Below, one piece after another: positions 43,153 to 51,874 of a DNA stretch of 64,000 nucleotides. Below the pieces are notes generated by a model. The model made no database searches and was not told the DNA's origin. It saw nothing but the letters and a program-made list of their open reading frames with translations. Source of the stretch: DATJPR01 sp963752915 (GTDB lineage Bacteria > Bacteroidota > Ignavibacteria > UBA10030 > UBA6906). Position 1 is the first letter of the stretch. Every line of letters starts with the position of its first letter. The DNA lies in assembly GCA_963752915.1 (NCBI GenBank), contig CAVVZZ010000002.1:124001-188000 (forward strand), written 5' to 3'. Made by a program: the position numbers and the translations under genes.

Positions 43153-43931
43153 AGGTCCTATCGCTCAGCATCGCGATGGTGATCGTGAGTTCTCTGGCCG
43201 GGGCGGGGACGATGGGCCCCGATTCTTCTCGGGCCGGTGTGACCGTCCGAACCCCGGGCGACAGTGCCTTCGTGGTCATCGATTCAATTCTGACGGGCTA
43301 CGCGCCATTCACGGTCGATACTCTTCTGCCGGGCAGGCATGTGGTGCGTCTGCTGGCACTTCCTGTCACACGGTGGTCAGCGCGCCCGATCGCGGATACC
43401 TTCGACATATCGGCGGGAGAACACCGGAATCTTGCGTACGACCTTCCGCTTACGGTCAGGGTGTCCTCCATGCCCTCGGGGGCAACGGCCTGGCTCGGCA
43501 AATCCCTTTTGGGCGTCACCCCCTTCCTGATGCCGTCTGGAAGTCTGTATCCCGGCGACTCACTTGTTCTCAAGGCGGAGGGATACGAACAGTCTGCGGT
43601 GATTACTCCGGACACACTCGGGCGTGACATCATGGTACCCATGAACCGGTCATGGCAAGCCCAACCGCAGCAGTCCGAATTCCCAGGACTTGAAAAGAAC
43701 GGGGATCGGCCGCCTTTTCACCTGATTGGGCCCATTGCGGGGACGGTCATTGCCGGAACCATCGCCGCCTACTGCAAGATCCACGCGGACAATGTGAACG
43801 ATCAGTACCTGACAACCGGAGATGGCGCGCTTCTGCGGGAGGTGCGGCACTACGACGTGATCTCCGCAATTACGCTGGTGGTTGCTGAAACAGGGATGGC
43901 ACTGCTCGCCTATTACCTCCTCAGCCCGTGA
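43149..43931 (+). CDS. Exported PEGA-domain protein
   Basis: The 260-aa protein has a signal peptide (about 1-19), two PEGA-like beta domains (around GVTVRTPGDSAFVVIDSILTG and VRVSSMPSGATAWLGKSLLG) and a C-terminal part with two hydrophobic spans (IGPIAGTVIAGTIAAY and ISAITLVVAETGMALLAYYLL). PEGA domains are cell-surface modules that often bind the envelope. The ATG overlaps the stop of the BamB-like gene (ATGA), so the three genes 39165-43931 form one envelope-related unit. Confidence 0.8.
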   Translation: MKVLSLSIAMVIVSSLAGAGTMGPDSSRAGVTVRTPGDSAFVVIDSILTGYAPFTVDTLLPGRHVVRLLALPVTRWSARPIADTFDISAGEHRNLAYDLPLTVRVSSMPSGATAWLGKSLLGVTPFLMPSGSLYPGDSLVLKAEGYEQSAVITPDTLGRDIMVPMNRSWQAQPQQSEFPGLEKNGDRPPFHLIGPIAGTVIAGTIAAYCKIHADNVNDQYLTTGDGALLREVRHYDVISAITLVVAETGMALLAYYLLSP

Positions 43932-43959
43932 TAGAATTCTGTGGCAATGCATGATTTCC

Positions 43960-43988
43960 TTGACTTTGTAGAATACACCCCCTATATT
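43960..43988 (+). promoter_or_regulatory. Sigma70-type promoter of the Crp/Fnr gene
   Basis: TTGACT (43960-43965), 17-base spacer and TATATT (43983-43988), with a predicted start near 43995 and a leader of about 40 bases. The two hexamers and the spacing are identical to those of the fab-operon promoter at 50991-51019. Confidence 0.78.
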
Positions 43989-44034
43989 TTCCGGAACGTG
44001 TGCGTCTGACCGTACGATCGTTCATCCCCAACAA

Positions 44035-44745
44035 ATGACTGACGGCATACTCCCTGCGACCGTAAAGGAGGACGTTGAATTTCTCAAGAACGTCCCTATC
44101 CTCAGCGACCTAGAGTCGGTTGATCTTGAGACAATTGCCAGGGTCGGGATGAGGAAAAAGTACAAGAAGGGAAGCATCATCCTTCTTGAAGAGGAGGCGG
44201 GCGCCGCGCTTTTTGTGATTGTGACCGGCAAGGTCAAGATTGTGAGGATGGATGATGACGGGCGGGAGGTGATCCTGTCGATCCTTGGAGAGAGCGACTT
44301 CTTCGGTGAAATGGCCATTCTGGACGGCCTCGCACGTTCCGCGAGCGTAGTCGCCATCACGAAGTCCGAACTCTTCATGATCCACCGGAGGGATTTTCTC
44401 AAGCTGCTTCACGATTTTCCATCGGTGGCTATTGCCCTCCTCAAGGAACTGACCAACCGCCTGCGCAAGGCAGATGCGCAGATCAAGAGCTTATCGTTAA
44501 AGGACGCTTCCGGTCGCGTTGCCAACGTGGTGCTCCAGCTGGCGGATGAGATCGGCCGGATCCGCAAGGGCCGGGTGGAGATTGATGAGCTTCCCCTTCA
44601 GCAGGATCTTGCCAACATGGCGGGGACTTCCCGCGAGACGATTTCGAGAATGATTCATGCCTTCATCAAAGAAGGTCATCTCGACATCGAACGCGGCAAG
44701 CTCATCATTAACGACTACGAAAAATTTAAGACGCGCTATCTCTGA
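44035..44745 (+). CDS. Crp/Fnr-family transcription regulator
   Basis: The 236-aa regulator has an N-terminal cyclic-nucleotide-binding fold (about 15-130; FGEMAILDGLARSASVVA is the phosphate-binding-cassette-like stretch) and a C-terminal winged helix with LPLQQDLANMAGTSRETISRMIHAF as the DNA-reading helix-turn-helix. It lacks the Cys cluster of oxygen-sensing FNR. The effector is unknown: the R in the cassette suggests a nucleotide may bind. It has its own promoter. Targets cannot be named from this window. Confidence 0.92.
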   Translation: MTDGILPATVKEDVEFLKNVPILSDLESVDLETIARVGMRKKYKKGSIILLEEEAGAALFVIVTGKVKIVRMDDDGREVILSILGESDFFGEMAILDGLARSASVVAITKSELFMIHRRDFLKLLHDFPSVAIALLKELTNRLRKADAQIKSLSLKDASGRVANVVLQLADEIGRIRKGRVEIDELPLQQDLANMAGTSRETISRMIHAFIKEGHLDIERGKLIINDYEKFKTRYL

Positions 44746-44787
44746 GTTGCGCGCCTCTGTTCTTTCCAACGAGTCAGCCGGCGTCGA

Positions 44788-45609
44788 ATGGACGGCAAAG
44801 CCGATCTACATCTTCACACTACGTTTTCCGACGGCGCTCTCACTCCCCACGATCTCCTGGTACACGCAGCTCGAGCCGGGCTGACAATCATCAGTATCAC
44901 GGATCACGATAACACGGGGGCTCTGCACGAGGCGGTCGAATTCGGCGCCACGTTAGGCATCGAAGTCATCTCGGGAGTGGAGCTCAGCACGACGGTCGAC
45001 GCACAGGATATCCATCTCCTCGGGTATTTCGTTGATACGGGGAATGCAACCCTGCAGGAGCACCTGGCGGTTTTCCGGGCCGAACGGAAGCGCCGGGCCG
45101 AACGCATTGTTCAGAAGCTGCACCAGTTGAAGCTTCCGCTCCCCTTCGAGGCGGTGCTCGCGCGGGCGGGGACGGCATCGATCGGACGGCCGCACATCGC
45201 GGCGGCGCTCGTCGATGAGGGCCTTGTCGATAATTACCAGGCGGCGTTCGCACGGTACCTGGGTTTCGGGAAACCGGCGTACGAACGCAAGTATCAGGTC
45301 CCCCCTCGTGAAGCAATCAGGATGGTTGCTGATGCGGGAGGGTTGTCGTTTGTTGCACACCCGGGCAATGCGATTGACGAACGGGTGATGCTTGCTCTCA
45401 TCAAAGAAGGCGTTGACGGCATCGAGGTGGTGCATCCGTCGCACAGCGGTGAACGTGAGGGATACTACCGCGGAATCGCAGAAGAATACTTTCTTCTCAC
45501 AAGCGGCGGATCCGATTTCCACGGAGGGAAACGCAATGACCTCGATGTTCTCGGCAGGTATTCTATTCCTGCGGACGTGGTGGAAATGATGCGCCGCCGT
45601 CTGCGGTGA
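44788..45609 (+). CDS. PHP-domain phosphoesterase (YciV/RNase AM-like)
   Basis: The 273-aa protein has the PHP metal motifs in order: DLHLHTTFSDG, ITDHDN, GVELSTT, GRPHIA, VAHPGN, VVHPSH and GGSDFHGG. This set matches the family of 3',5'-nucleoside bisphosphate phosphatases, including E. coli YciV, which also trims 5' ends of small RNAs. The start is ATG 44788. It lies 42 bases after the Crp/Fnr gene on the same strand and ends 32 bases before ribH. Confidence 0.9.
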   Translation: MDGKADLHLHTTFSDGALTPHDLLVHAARAGLTIISITDHDNTGALHEAVEFGATLGIEVISGVELSTTVDAQDIHLLGYFVDTGNATLQEHLAVFRAERKRRAERIVQKLHQLKLPLPFEAVLARAGTASIGRPHIAAALVDEGLVDNYQAAFARYLGFGKPAYERKYQVPPREAIRMVADAGGLSFVAHPGNAIDERVMLALIKEGVDGIEVVHPSHSGEREGYYRGIAEEYFLLTSGGSDFHGGKRNDLDVLGRYSIPADVVEMMRRRLR

Positions 45610-45641
45610 TCAGAACTTCCTTCATAACAGGAACACGACTC

Positions 45642-46130
45642 GTGCGCACAATTCAGGGAGTGCTCTCGGCCGGAGGATTACGCTTCGGCATCGTAGTCAG
45701 CAGATTCAACATGCTGGTGACAGAGCGGTTGCTTGATGGAGCCGTCGACTGCCTGCTTCGCCATGGCGCGACGGAGGATTCCCTGACGACGGTCTATTGT
45801 CCCGGCGCATTCGAGATCCCCCAGGTCGCCAACCTGATGGCTCGCAGCGGGAAGTTCGATGCCATACTTTGCCTGGGGTGTGTGATCCGCGGCGAGACTC
45901 CGCATTTCGATTACATTGCGGCGGAGGTTGCAAAAGGGATCGGCCAGATTGCATTGACCACATCGGTCCCGACGGCTTTCGGCGTCTTGACAACAGAGAC
46001 CCTGGAGCAGGCTCTGGAACGCGCGGGGGCAAAGGCCGGAAACAAAGGGTGGGATGCGGCGATGACGGCGATTGAACTGGTACAACTCGGTCGCCAACTT
46101 CAGGGAGGGCCTGCTGAAAAGCGGTCGTGA
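45642..46130 (+). CDS. ribH: 6,7-dimethyl-8-ribityllumazine synthase
   Basis: RibH makes the direct precursor of riboflavin. The 162-aa protein shows FGIVVSRFNMLVTERLLDGA, CPGAFEIPQVANLM, CLGCVIRGETPHFDYI with the catalytic His, and FGVLTTETLEQALERAG. I use GTG 45642, which gives the usual start (MRTIQG) and has AGGA upstream; an in-frame GTG at 45606 overlaps the PHP stop and would add 12 atypical residues. No other riboflavin gene is adjacent. Confidence 0.95.
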   Translation: MRTIQGVLSAGGLRFGIVVSRFNMLVTERLLDGAVDCLLRHGATEDSLTTVYCPGAFEIPQVANLMARSGKFDAILCLGCVIRGETPHFDYIAAEVAKGIGQIALTTSVPTAFGVLTTETLEQALERAGAKAGNKGWDAAMTAIELVQLGRQLQGGPAEKRS

Positions 46131-46164
46131 TCATCAGGCCATGGAGAGAGGATATCGAGGTCAT

Positions 46165-48438
46165 ATGAAAGCAGGGTGGTGGGTGTTGGCGGGTGTGATG
46201 TGCGCCGTTTCGTGCTCGTCTCCGGCACAGGGAGTCGGCACATGGCGGAATTTTACCTCGATGAAAAATGTGACCTCCGTCGCCCGTGCCGGTTCTGACT
46301 TCTGGGCGTCAACTTCCGGCGGACTCTTTCGCTGGTCTCCCGGAAACAACTCCTTCCTGCGCATCACCAGCGCCGACGGCCTGCAAAGCGTCGTGCTTAC
46401 CGCAGTCGCCGTGGACTCCGACGGCAATGTCTGGAGCGGGTCCAGCAACGGCTTTCTCCACGTCTATCAGCCTTCAACGGGTTCCCTTCGCGTCATCTCC
46501 GATCTCGCCAATACCAACCAGGTCACCAAGCAAATCAATCAATTGACGGTATACGGAGATACGGTTGTCGTCTGTACCGAATTCGGGCTGAGTTTCTTCC
46601 GGCGTTCCAAGTTTGAGTTCGGCGATACCTTTTCCCGGTTCGGGTCCATACCGACCGGAACACGTGTCGCGGCAATCAATGCCGTTATCTCCAACGGCCG
46701 TGTCTGGGTCGGCATCACCGATCACCAGACCCTGAATCGGATCGCGTCGGCACCGCTCGACGGATCGAACCTGCTCGTCCCGGACGCCTGGACGCTCGAT
46801 GTCCCTGGATCGGGAGCGGGAAATCCGGCCGCCCTTGCAGCATTCAATGGCAACGTCTATGCAGGGACGTCTGACGGACTGTATGTGCATACGACATCCG
46901 GATGGAGCGCGATCTCTTCCTTTAGCGGTCAATCCATCACCGCTCTCACGGTATCTGGAGGACAACTGCTTGTCGGAACCACCGGGAGTCAACTGTTCTC
47001 AGTTGCCTCGGATGGGTCCTCGGCGGCCTTTGGACCAGCGCTTCCATACCCCCCCGCAGCCCTTGAGTCCGGATCGGGGACGACGCCGAACCCTGTCGTG
47101 GGAACTTCGGGCGGGGGGATCTACTCCTACGGGACGTCAGTTTGGACGGCTCACCTCCCGAACGGCCCGAACTCAAACGAGTTTACCAGTGTCGTCGTGG
47201 ATCCGAACGGAATCGTCTGGGGAGCCACAGGACCCAATCACGGTACCGGCATCAACCGGTTTGACGGGTCGACGTGGATGGCGTTCACGAAATCCAACAG
47301 CGTGCTCCCCGAAGATCAATACTACAAAATCTCCGTATCGTGCAACGGCTCCGTCTGGGCGAGCTCATGGGGATGGGGAATGGCGGAGTTTCCCGGCGGG
47401 GGGACAACCATTGATTCTTCCCATATCTTCAATGCGAATGTGGGGATGGTGGGCATTTCGGGTCACACCGACTACATCGTCGGAAGCAACGTTGTCTGCG
47501 ATGAAAATGGGAATACGTGGGTGTCGATCTACGGAGCCCTGGACAAGAATATCCTTGCCGTGCGGACGCCGAACGGAGTCTGGCACCATCTCCCGATTTT
47601 CTACGGCGGCGTGAAGATCAGCAACCTCGTGGAATATGCCGTGGACCGGGTCCTGGCCGTCGATGGGCTCGACAATCTGTGGGCGGTCTCGCGCGACCCC
47701 GCGTACCGCGGCGTCCTCTGCCTGCAGAATGGCGGGGTGCTGGATAGCACTTCGAACATCCTTCTGACCAGCACCAGCGGGCTCCCAAGTGATGCGGTCA
47801 CGACGGTGGTTGTGGACCAGGATAATACGGTATGGATCGGTACCGATCGCGGCATTGCAATCGTCCTCGATCCTTCGAACCCGAGCTCGTCGATTGCAGC
47901 ATACAAGCCGCTTCTCGGAGAAAGCATCAATACCATTGCCATTGATCCGTTGAACCAGAAGTGGGTTGGAACTCCGGAAGGGGTGGTCGTGCTCTCTCCC
48001 GACGGCACGCAAGTCCTGACGTCCTACACCGTGGAAACGACGCAAGGAAAGCTGATCGACAACAACATTCAAAGCATTGCCGTCGACCCAAAAACCGGCG
48101 CGGTCTATTTCGCTTCGCTCTCTGGACTGGCGAGCCTGTTTACCACGGGAGCCGCTCCTGCGCAGTCCGACGCAGGTTTCAAGATTTATCCGAATCCTTT
48201 CCGCCTACCGCCGACATCGTCGTTGACCATCGACGGTCTTTTGGCGAATTCAAAGATCAAGATCCTGGCGACCAACGGAAACCTCATTCGGGACCTCACG
48301 ACGGACGGGGGAAGGATCGGTTCGTGGGACGGTCGGGACAATCAGGGGAATTACGTGGCTTCGGGCGTGTATTTCATTATCGGGTATACCGATGATGGGA
48401 ACACCGTGCGGGGCAAAGTGGCGGTATTGCGGCGATAG
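46165..48438 (+). CDS. Secreted two-component-propeller protein, PorZ-like
   Basis: The 757-aa protein has a signal peptide (about 1-21) and two or more beta-propellers made of reg_prop-type repeats, for example GTWRNFTSMKNVTSVARAG, SDFWASTSGGLFRW and TVWIGTDRGIAIVLD. A C-terminal FlgD/T9SS-type domain of about 85 aa follows (from KIYPNPFRLPP, with SWDGRDNQGNYVASGVYFI). The opening repeats resemble PorZ, the propeller component of the type IX secretion attachment complex. It could also be a secreted cargo protein, since the C-terminal domain is present in both. GAGG lies four bases before ATG 46165. Confidence 0.8.
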   Translation: MKAGWWVLAGVMCAVSCSSPAQGVGTWRNFTSMKNVTSVARAGSDFWASTSGGLFRWSPGNNSFLRITSADGLQSVVLTAVAVDSDGNVWSGSSNGFLHVYQPSTGSLRVISDLANTNQVTKQINQLTVYGDTVVVCTEFGLSFFRRSKFEFGDTFSRFGSIPTGTRVAAINAVISNGRVWVGITDHQTLNRIASAPLDGSNLLVPDAWTLDVPGSGAGNPAALAAFNGNVYAGTSDGLYVHTTSGWSAISSFSGQSITALTVSGGQLLVGTTGSQLFSVASDGSSAAFGPALPYPPAALESGSGTTPNPVVGTSGGGIYSYGTSVWTAHLPNGPNSNEFTSVVVDPNGIVWGATGPNHGTGINRFDGSTWMAFTKSNSVLPEDQYYKISVSCNGSVWASSWGWGMAEFPGGGTTIDSSHIFNANVGMVGISGHTDYIVGSNVVCDENGNTWVSIYGALDKNILAVRTPNGVWHHLPIFYGGVKISNLVEYAVDRVLAVDGLDNLWAVSRDPAYRGVLCLQNGGVLDSTSNILLTSTSGLPSDAVTTVVVDQDNTVWIGTDRGIAIVLDPSNPSSSIAAYKPLLGESINTIAIDPLNQKWVGTPEGVVVLSPDGTQVLTSYTVETTQGKLIDNNIQSIAVDPKTGAVYFASLSGLASLFTTGAAPAQSDAGFKIYPNPFRLPPTSSLTIDGLLANSKIKILATNGNLIRDLTTDGGRIGSWDGRDNQGNYVASGVYFIIGYTDDGNTVRGKVAVLRR

Positions 48439-48543
48439 CTGACAGCACAGACGAGTGTGTCCCGGGAGACCGGACCGGGACCTGCGACAGCAACAATCCA
48501 TCGGTCATAACCACTTCGTTGCAAGATGTAAGGAGGCGTGGAT

Positions 48544-48828
48544 TTGGAAAACAACGGCTACAAAGATGAGATCTTCACGAAACGGGTGAGAGCGGGAAAG
48601 CGCACTTACTTCTTCGATGTGAAGGCAACAAAATCCGAGAAGGATTTTTATATCACCATCACCGAGAGCAAACGCATCGGCGACGATGAGTATGAAAAAC
48701 ACAAGATCTTTCTGTACAAGGAAGATTTTGAAAAATTCCGTGAAGCGCTCGACGAGACCGTCGAACATGTTCAGACGCAACTTCTGGAGCACGGAGAACA
48801 GGCCGTCGTTGCGAAAACAGAGGCCTGA
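48544..48828 (+). CDS. DUF3276 / PUR-alpha-like nucleic-acid-binding protein
   Basis: The 94-aa protein matches the DUF3276 (PUR repeat) family: EIFTKRVRAGKRTYFFDVK, FYITITESKRI and HKIFLYKEDFEKF are its conserved strands and helix. Proteins of this group bind single-stranded DNA or RNA. TTG 48544 is the likely start because AGGAGG lies seven bases upstream; the GTG at 48538 is too close to that site. The family is common in Bacteroidota and spirochaetes, which helps place the organism. Confidence 0.85.
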   Translation: MENNGYKDEIFTKRVRAGKRTYFFDVKATKSEKDFYITITESKRIGDDEYEKHKIFLYKEDFEKFREALDETVEHVQTQLLEHGEQAVVAKTEA

Positions 48829-49154
48829 TCGTCAGAGAATCATCTTCGCCTCATCAAGCTCCCGTGCCGTAAACTGAACCGCTCCCCGGCGGTTCGAACG
48901 ATGTACGGCATGTCGACCGAATTCCCTCTTCGACGTTTCCGCTTGGGAATATTGGTACTTTCGGAGACTCGGGTGACATCCACTCCCGCCGCTGTTACTC
49001 CCCTCGGCGAGGCTCGTGTTTGCGACGTCACGACACCAAGTCGTGGCGCGGGCCTATCTTTCTCGCGCCCTATCCGTGTCAGGAGCCGGCCGTCCCGCCA
49101 TCGCACGGGTGTGCCGGACCTGTGCGAGTTGCTTCTTTTCAGCCTCGAGGATTC
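48829..49154. other. Gene-free interval before the asparagine-synthase-like gene
   Basis: This 326-base stretch holds no convincing gene on either strand. Short open frames across it have arginine-rich shadow compositions. There is a GGTTCGAAC sequence at 48891-48899 that resembles a T-psi-C arm but no tRNA can be folded around it. A GAGG at about 49147-49150 serves the next gene. I see no clear sigma70 promoter. Confidence 0.6.
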
Positions 49155-50885
49155 ATGAGCTGGTTCTATGCGACAAGCAGAACGGCCCACCCATCTCCAA
49201 ACGAGAACTCTCCTCCCTACGAGGAACCTCTTCGGACAATCTCGTTCTCGCGTTTCTCCATTGCCGTAGGGGGAAACCCGGACACGTCGTTTCTTGATCA
49301 CAATCCGGACACTAATTCCGGTTGGGCCGTCGTTGGCGTCGGACTATCGCAATCGGATTCGGGGGGGAGTATTCTCTCTGGATCCGATTGGAAGCGGTTG
49401 CTCACAAGGGAATCGTTCGATCCAACTGCCTTGGATGGCCATTTTGCCGTTGTACGGTGGAATGGTGATCGGGTGGAGTGCTTCACTGATCAACTGGGCC
49501 TACGAACGATCTACTTCAGCGCTACTGAACAGGGATTGGTCATCTGCACGCGTATCGACTGGCTCTGCCACGCTGCCGGTCACCGAGAGCCGGATTTCAA
49601 GGCTCTGGGAAGTCGGTGGATGATGTTTCACCAGTTGTCCTATGAGTCATGCGTTCACGGGATCGAACGACTTGGCCCCGGCGGACATACCCTGTTCAGA
49701 CTCGGCAGCGTTATCCGGGCCACAAGTACTCCGTGGGTGCCGACATTTGAGCCTGATTCCAGTGACCACGCTGTAGAGCTCCTCAAGGGGTATCTGGCGT
49801 CTGCGTCAGCGTATCGGAATGCACCGTCTCTGGGCCTGTCGGGCGGCCTTGATTCGCGTCTCCTTCTTTCCCTGGCAACGAGCATGTCACTCGACAGATT
49901 GGGGATCCACACGTTTGGCCCCGACGATGACCCGGATGTTCAATTGGCCGGTCGAATGACTTCTGCATTGGGAATTCCCTTTCTTCATTTGAATGACCCC
50001 CTTCCGGATGCAGATACGTGCCTCAAGGGAATATTCTCGTTCGTGTCTCAGACGCTTCTCGTAGAACCGGTCTCGTCCTACACCAAGCTTCGCTACTACG
50101 GGAAACTTCGCGCGTCGGGGCACATGCTCATTGACGGCGGATTCGGAGAAATTGCCCGGCGGCAATACATGAATCGTGTGGTCAAACTCGGACAATCTGC
50201 ACTTCGAAAACGCGATTCCTCCCGGCTCTACCAGCTCATGCGTTCACCACGAGCCGATATTTTTTCTGCTGAGGCGACTCACCAGCTCGAAGCTGGTGCG
50301 CGAAGCAGCCTCAACAAGGCCCTCGACGAAATGCCGGCTGTTGAGAAGATCGGCGTTGAGAACTTCGTGGATCTGCTTGCGGTGAGAACAAGAGTACCCA
50401 ATTACGGTGGGCCAGAACAAGGCCGGCTTGACTCGGAAATCCTGAATTTCATGCCTCTTGTTCAGCCTTCCTTTCTGCGAGCGATTTTTGGAGTGAACCC
50501 GAAGGTGCGATCGAATGCAGGTCTGTACTGCGACATCATTCGGAAAGCAAATCCGTTGCTGGCCCAATTCCCTCTCGCGAAGGGCGGGCACACCCATAGA
50601 TTCGGCCTTTCGACGAATCTGACATGGCTTTCAGTCAGAGTGAAATCGAAGATCGCAAGAGGATTCTCGGATCCTATGCCAAATCTTCTTCTCGAGCATA
50701 TCAAAGATTTCGTAACAGACATCGCCCATTCGCATGATGTCTTATCTGATCCGATGTACGATCAAAAAAAAGTTGTCGAATCCGTTGACAAATACTATGC
50801 CGGAGACCACAGTCTGAGAGGCGTCGTTGACTGGTGGCTCACTTTCGAGCTATGGAAACGGTCGCTCCAACCGTGTAAATCCTGA
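49155..50885 (+). CDS. Asparagine-synthase-like protein without glutaminase Cys
   Basis: The 576-aa protein has a weak class-II amidotransferase-like N-terminal domain (about 1-200, with DGHFAVVRWNGDRVECFTDQLGLRTIYF) and an asparagine-synthetase ATP-pyrophosphatase domain with LGLSGGLDSRLLLSLA (about 240-256). It starts MSWFYATS, so the N-terminal catalytic Cys of glutamine-dependent enzymes is absent. Such proteins include amide-forming and macrolactam-forming enzymes. The gene stands alone between conserved housekeeping genes. Its base composition looks more AT-rich than its neighbours, hinting at transfer. GAGG precedes ATG 49155. Substrate unknown. Confidence 0.8.
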   Translation: MSWFYATSRTAHPSPNENSPPYEEPLRTISFSRFSIAVGGNPDTSFLDHNPDTNSGWAVVGVGLSQSDSGGSILSGSDWKRLLTRESFDPTALDGHFAVVRWNGDRVECFTDQLGLRTIYFSATEQGLVICTRIDWLCHAAGHREPDFKALGSRWMMFHQLSYESCVHGIERLGPGGHTLFRLGSVIRATSTPWVPTFEPDSSDHAVELLKGYLASASAYRNAPSLGLSGGLDSRLLLSLATSMSLDRLGIHTFGPDDDPDVQLAGRMTSALGIPFLHLNDPLPDADTCLKGIFSFVSQTLLVEPVSSYTKLRYYGKLRASGHMLIDGGFGEIARRQYMNRVVKLGQSALRKRDSSRLYQLMRSPRADIFSAEATHQLEAGARSSLNKALDEMPAVEKIGVENFVDLLAVRTRVPNYGGPEQGRLDSEILNFMPLVQPSFLRAIFGVNPKVRSNAGLYCDIIRKANPLLAQFPLAKGGHTHRFGLSTNLTWLSVRVKSKIARGFSDPMPNLLLEHIKDFVTDIAHSHDVLSDPMYDQKKVVESVDKYYAGDHSLRGVVDWWLTFELWKRSLQPCKS

Positions 50886-50990
50886 GACCTTCTCCTCTGG
50901 ACCGGCTTCTCAGCCACCGGAGGTGTGCCTTCAACTTCCTATATTGCATGGGGTTTCAGCTTGATGCCCGTCTCCTGAGCCTCCCTTTGG

Positions 50991-51019
50991 TTGACTATCA
51001 CGGAATTGCTAGTTATATT
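50991..51019 (+). promoter_or_regulatory. Sigma70-type promoter of the yceD-rpmF-fab operon
   Basis: TTGACT (50991-50996), 17-base spacer and TATATT (51014-51019), start predicted near 51026, with a leader of about 58 bases before DUF177. It probably drives the run of ten genes to rnc. A short stem is possible in the leader but no known regulator site is visible. Confidence 0.78.
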
Positions 51020-51083
51020 GAAATGCTTTGCCCTGCTCGGCAGGGGGCTGTCGATTTGAGTGTGATCGTCCTGGAATGACCTG

Positions 51084-51599
51084 ATGAAAATTCCGGTCGC
51101 GGGGTTGCCGGAAGGTGTCAACGAGTTTGCGTTTGATTCTCCTGCAGCAGCATTGGGTCTGGATGAGGCATTCAGGGAGATCCGCGTAACGCTCAGCGCC
51201 GAGAAGTCGGATCGGGAGATCCATCTTCAGGGACGCATCGAAACCGCGTTCGAAGGTGTGTGTGATCGCTGTCTGAAACAGATCATCACTCCCCTATCGC
51301 CGACCTTCGTCGTGCATTACGTGTTTACCGAGACTGACGCCGGCCGGTACGATCCGGCAGAAACACAGATTCTTGCACCCGGCACGGTCGCGGTCGACAT
51401 CACCGATGACGTCCGCCAGGTCGTCCAGCTGACGGTTCCGCTGAAGCTTCTGTGTTCGGAAGAGTGCAAGGGTTTGTGCCCGCAATGCGGGAAGGATTTG
51501 AATGAAGGGCCGTGCGATTGCAGGCCAGTACCGATCGACCCGCGTTGGGACGCCCTGCGGGGTCTTCGGGCAAATGAACAGGGCGTTCAGGAAGAGTAG
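51084..51599 (+). CDS. YceD/DUF177 family protein
   Basis: The 171-aa protein has the DUF177 core, including FEGVCDRCLKQI, and the C-terminal Cys-rich CSEECKGLCPQCGKDLNEGPC segment that is typical of the family. DUF177 proteins are nearly always encoded directly before rpmF and are linked with 23S rRNA/ribosome assembly; the plant relative DUF177A has been tied to 23S rRNA accumulation. Function here is inferred from position. The stop is 17 bases before rpmF. Confidence 0.92.
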   Translation: MKIPVAGLPEGVNEFAFDSPAAALGLDEAFREIRVTLSAEKSDREIHLQGRIETAFEGVCDRCLKQIITPLSPTFVVHYVFTETDAGRYDPAETQILAPGTVAVDITDDVRQVVQLTVPLKLLCSEECKGLCPQCGKDLNEGPCDCRPVPIDPRWDALRGLRANEQGVQEE

Positions 51600-51616
51600 C
51601 AAGGAGCACCGACCGT

Positions 51617-51799
51617 ATGCCGAATCCAAAACGCCGACATTCGAAGACCCGCGGACGGAAGCGCCGCACCCATTACAAGGCGACTGCCGCGGCAATTTCG
51701 GAATGCCCAAATTGCCATACACAGAAGCTCCCTCACCGCGCCTGCCCGAATTGTGGCTACTACAACGGACGGACTATCACAGTTCCCAAGAAAGCCTGA
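51617..51799 (+). CDS. rpmF: 50S ribosomal protein L32
   Basis: The 60-aa protein begins MPNPKRRHSKTRGRKRR and has the zinc-binding pairs CPNC and CPNC spaced by nine residues, so it is the Cys-containing (C+) form of L32. It is placed between DUF177 and plsX as in many bacteria, linking ribosome and lipid synthesis. Confidence 0.97.
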   Translation: MPNPKRRHSKTRGRKRRTHYKATAAAISECPNCHTQKLPHRACPNCGYYNGRTITVPKKA

Positions 51800-51874
51800 A
51801 CCGGAGGGCCTCCCACCCACGGCCCCCTGCTCCTCCCCGGCTGCTTGGATTCGTGGACTCCTCCCGGAACCTCG

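Noticed and set aside
48885..48960. tRNA-like GGTTCGAAC sequence
   Set aside because: No acceptor stem, D-arm or anticodon arm can be matched around it on either strand.
48840..49301. A 153-codon minus-strand frame near the asparagine-synthase-like gene
   Set aside because: Arginine-rich with no domain and overlapping the start of the convincing plus-strand gene. A short tail in another minus frame (QFTARELDEAKMIL) looks protein-like but cannot be extended.
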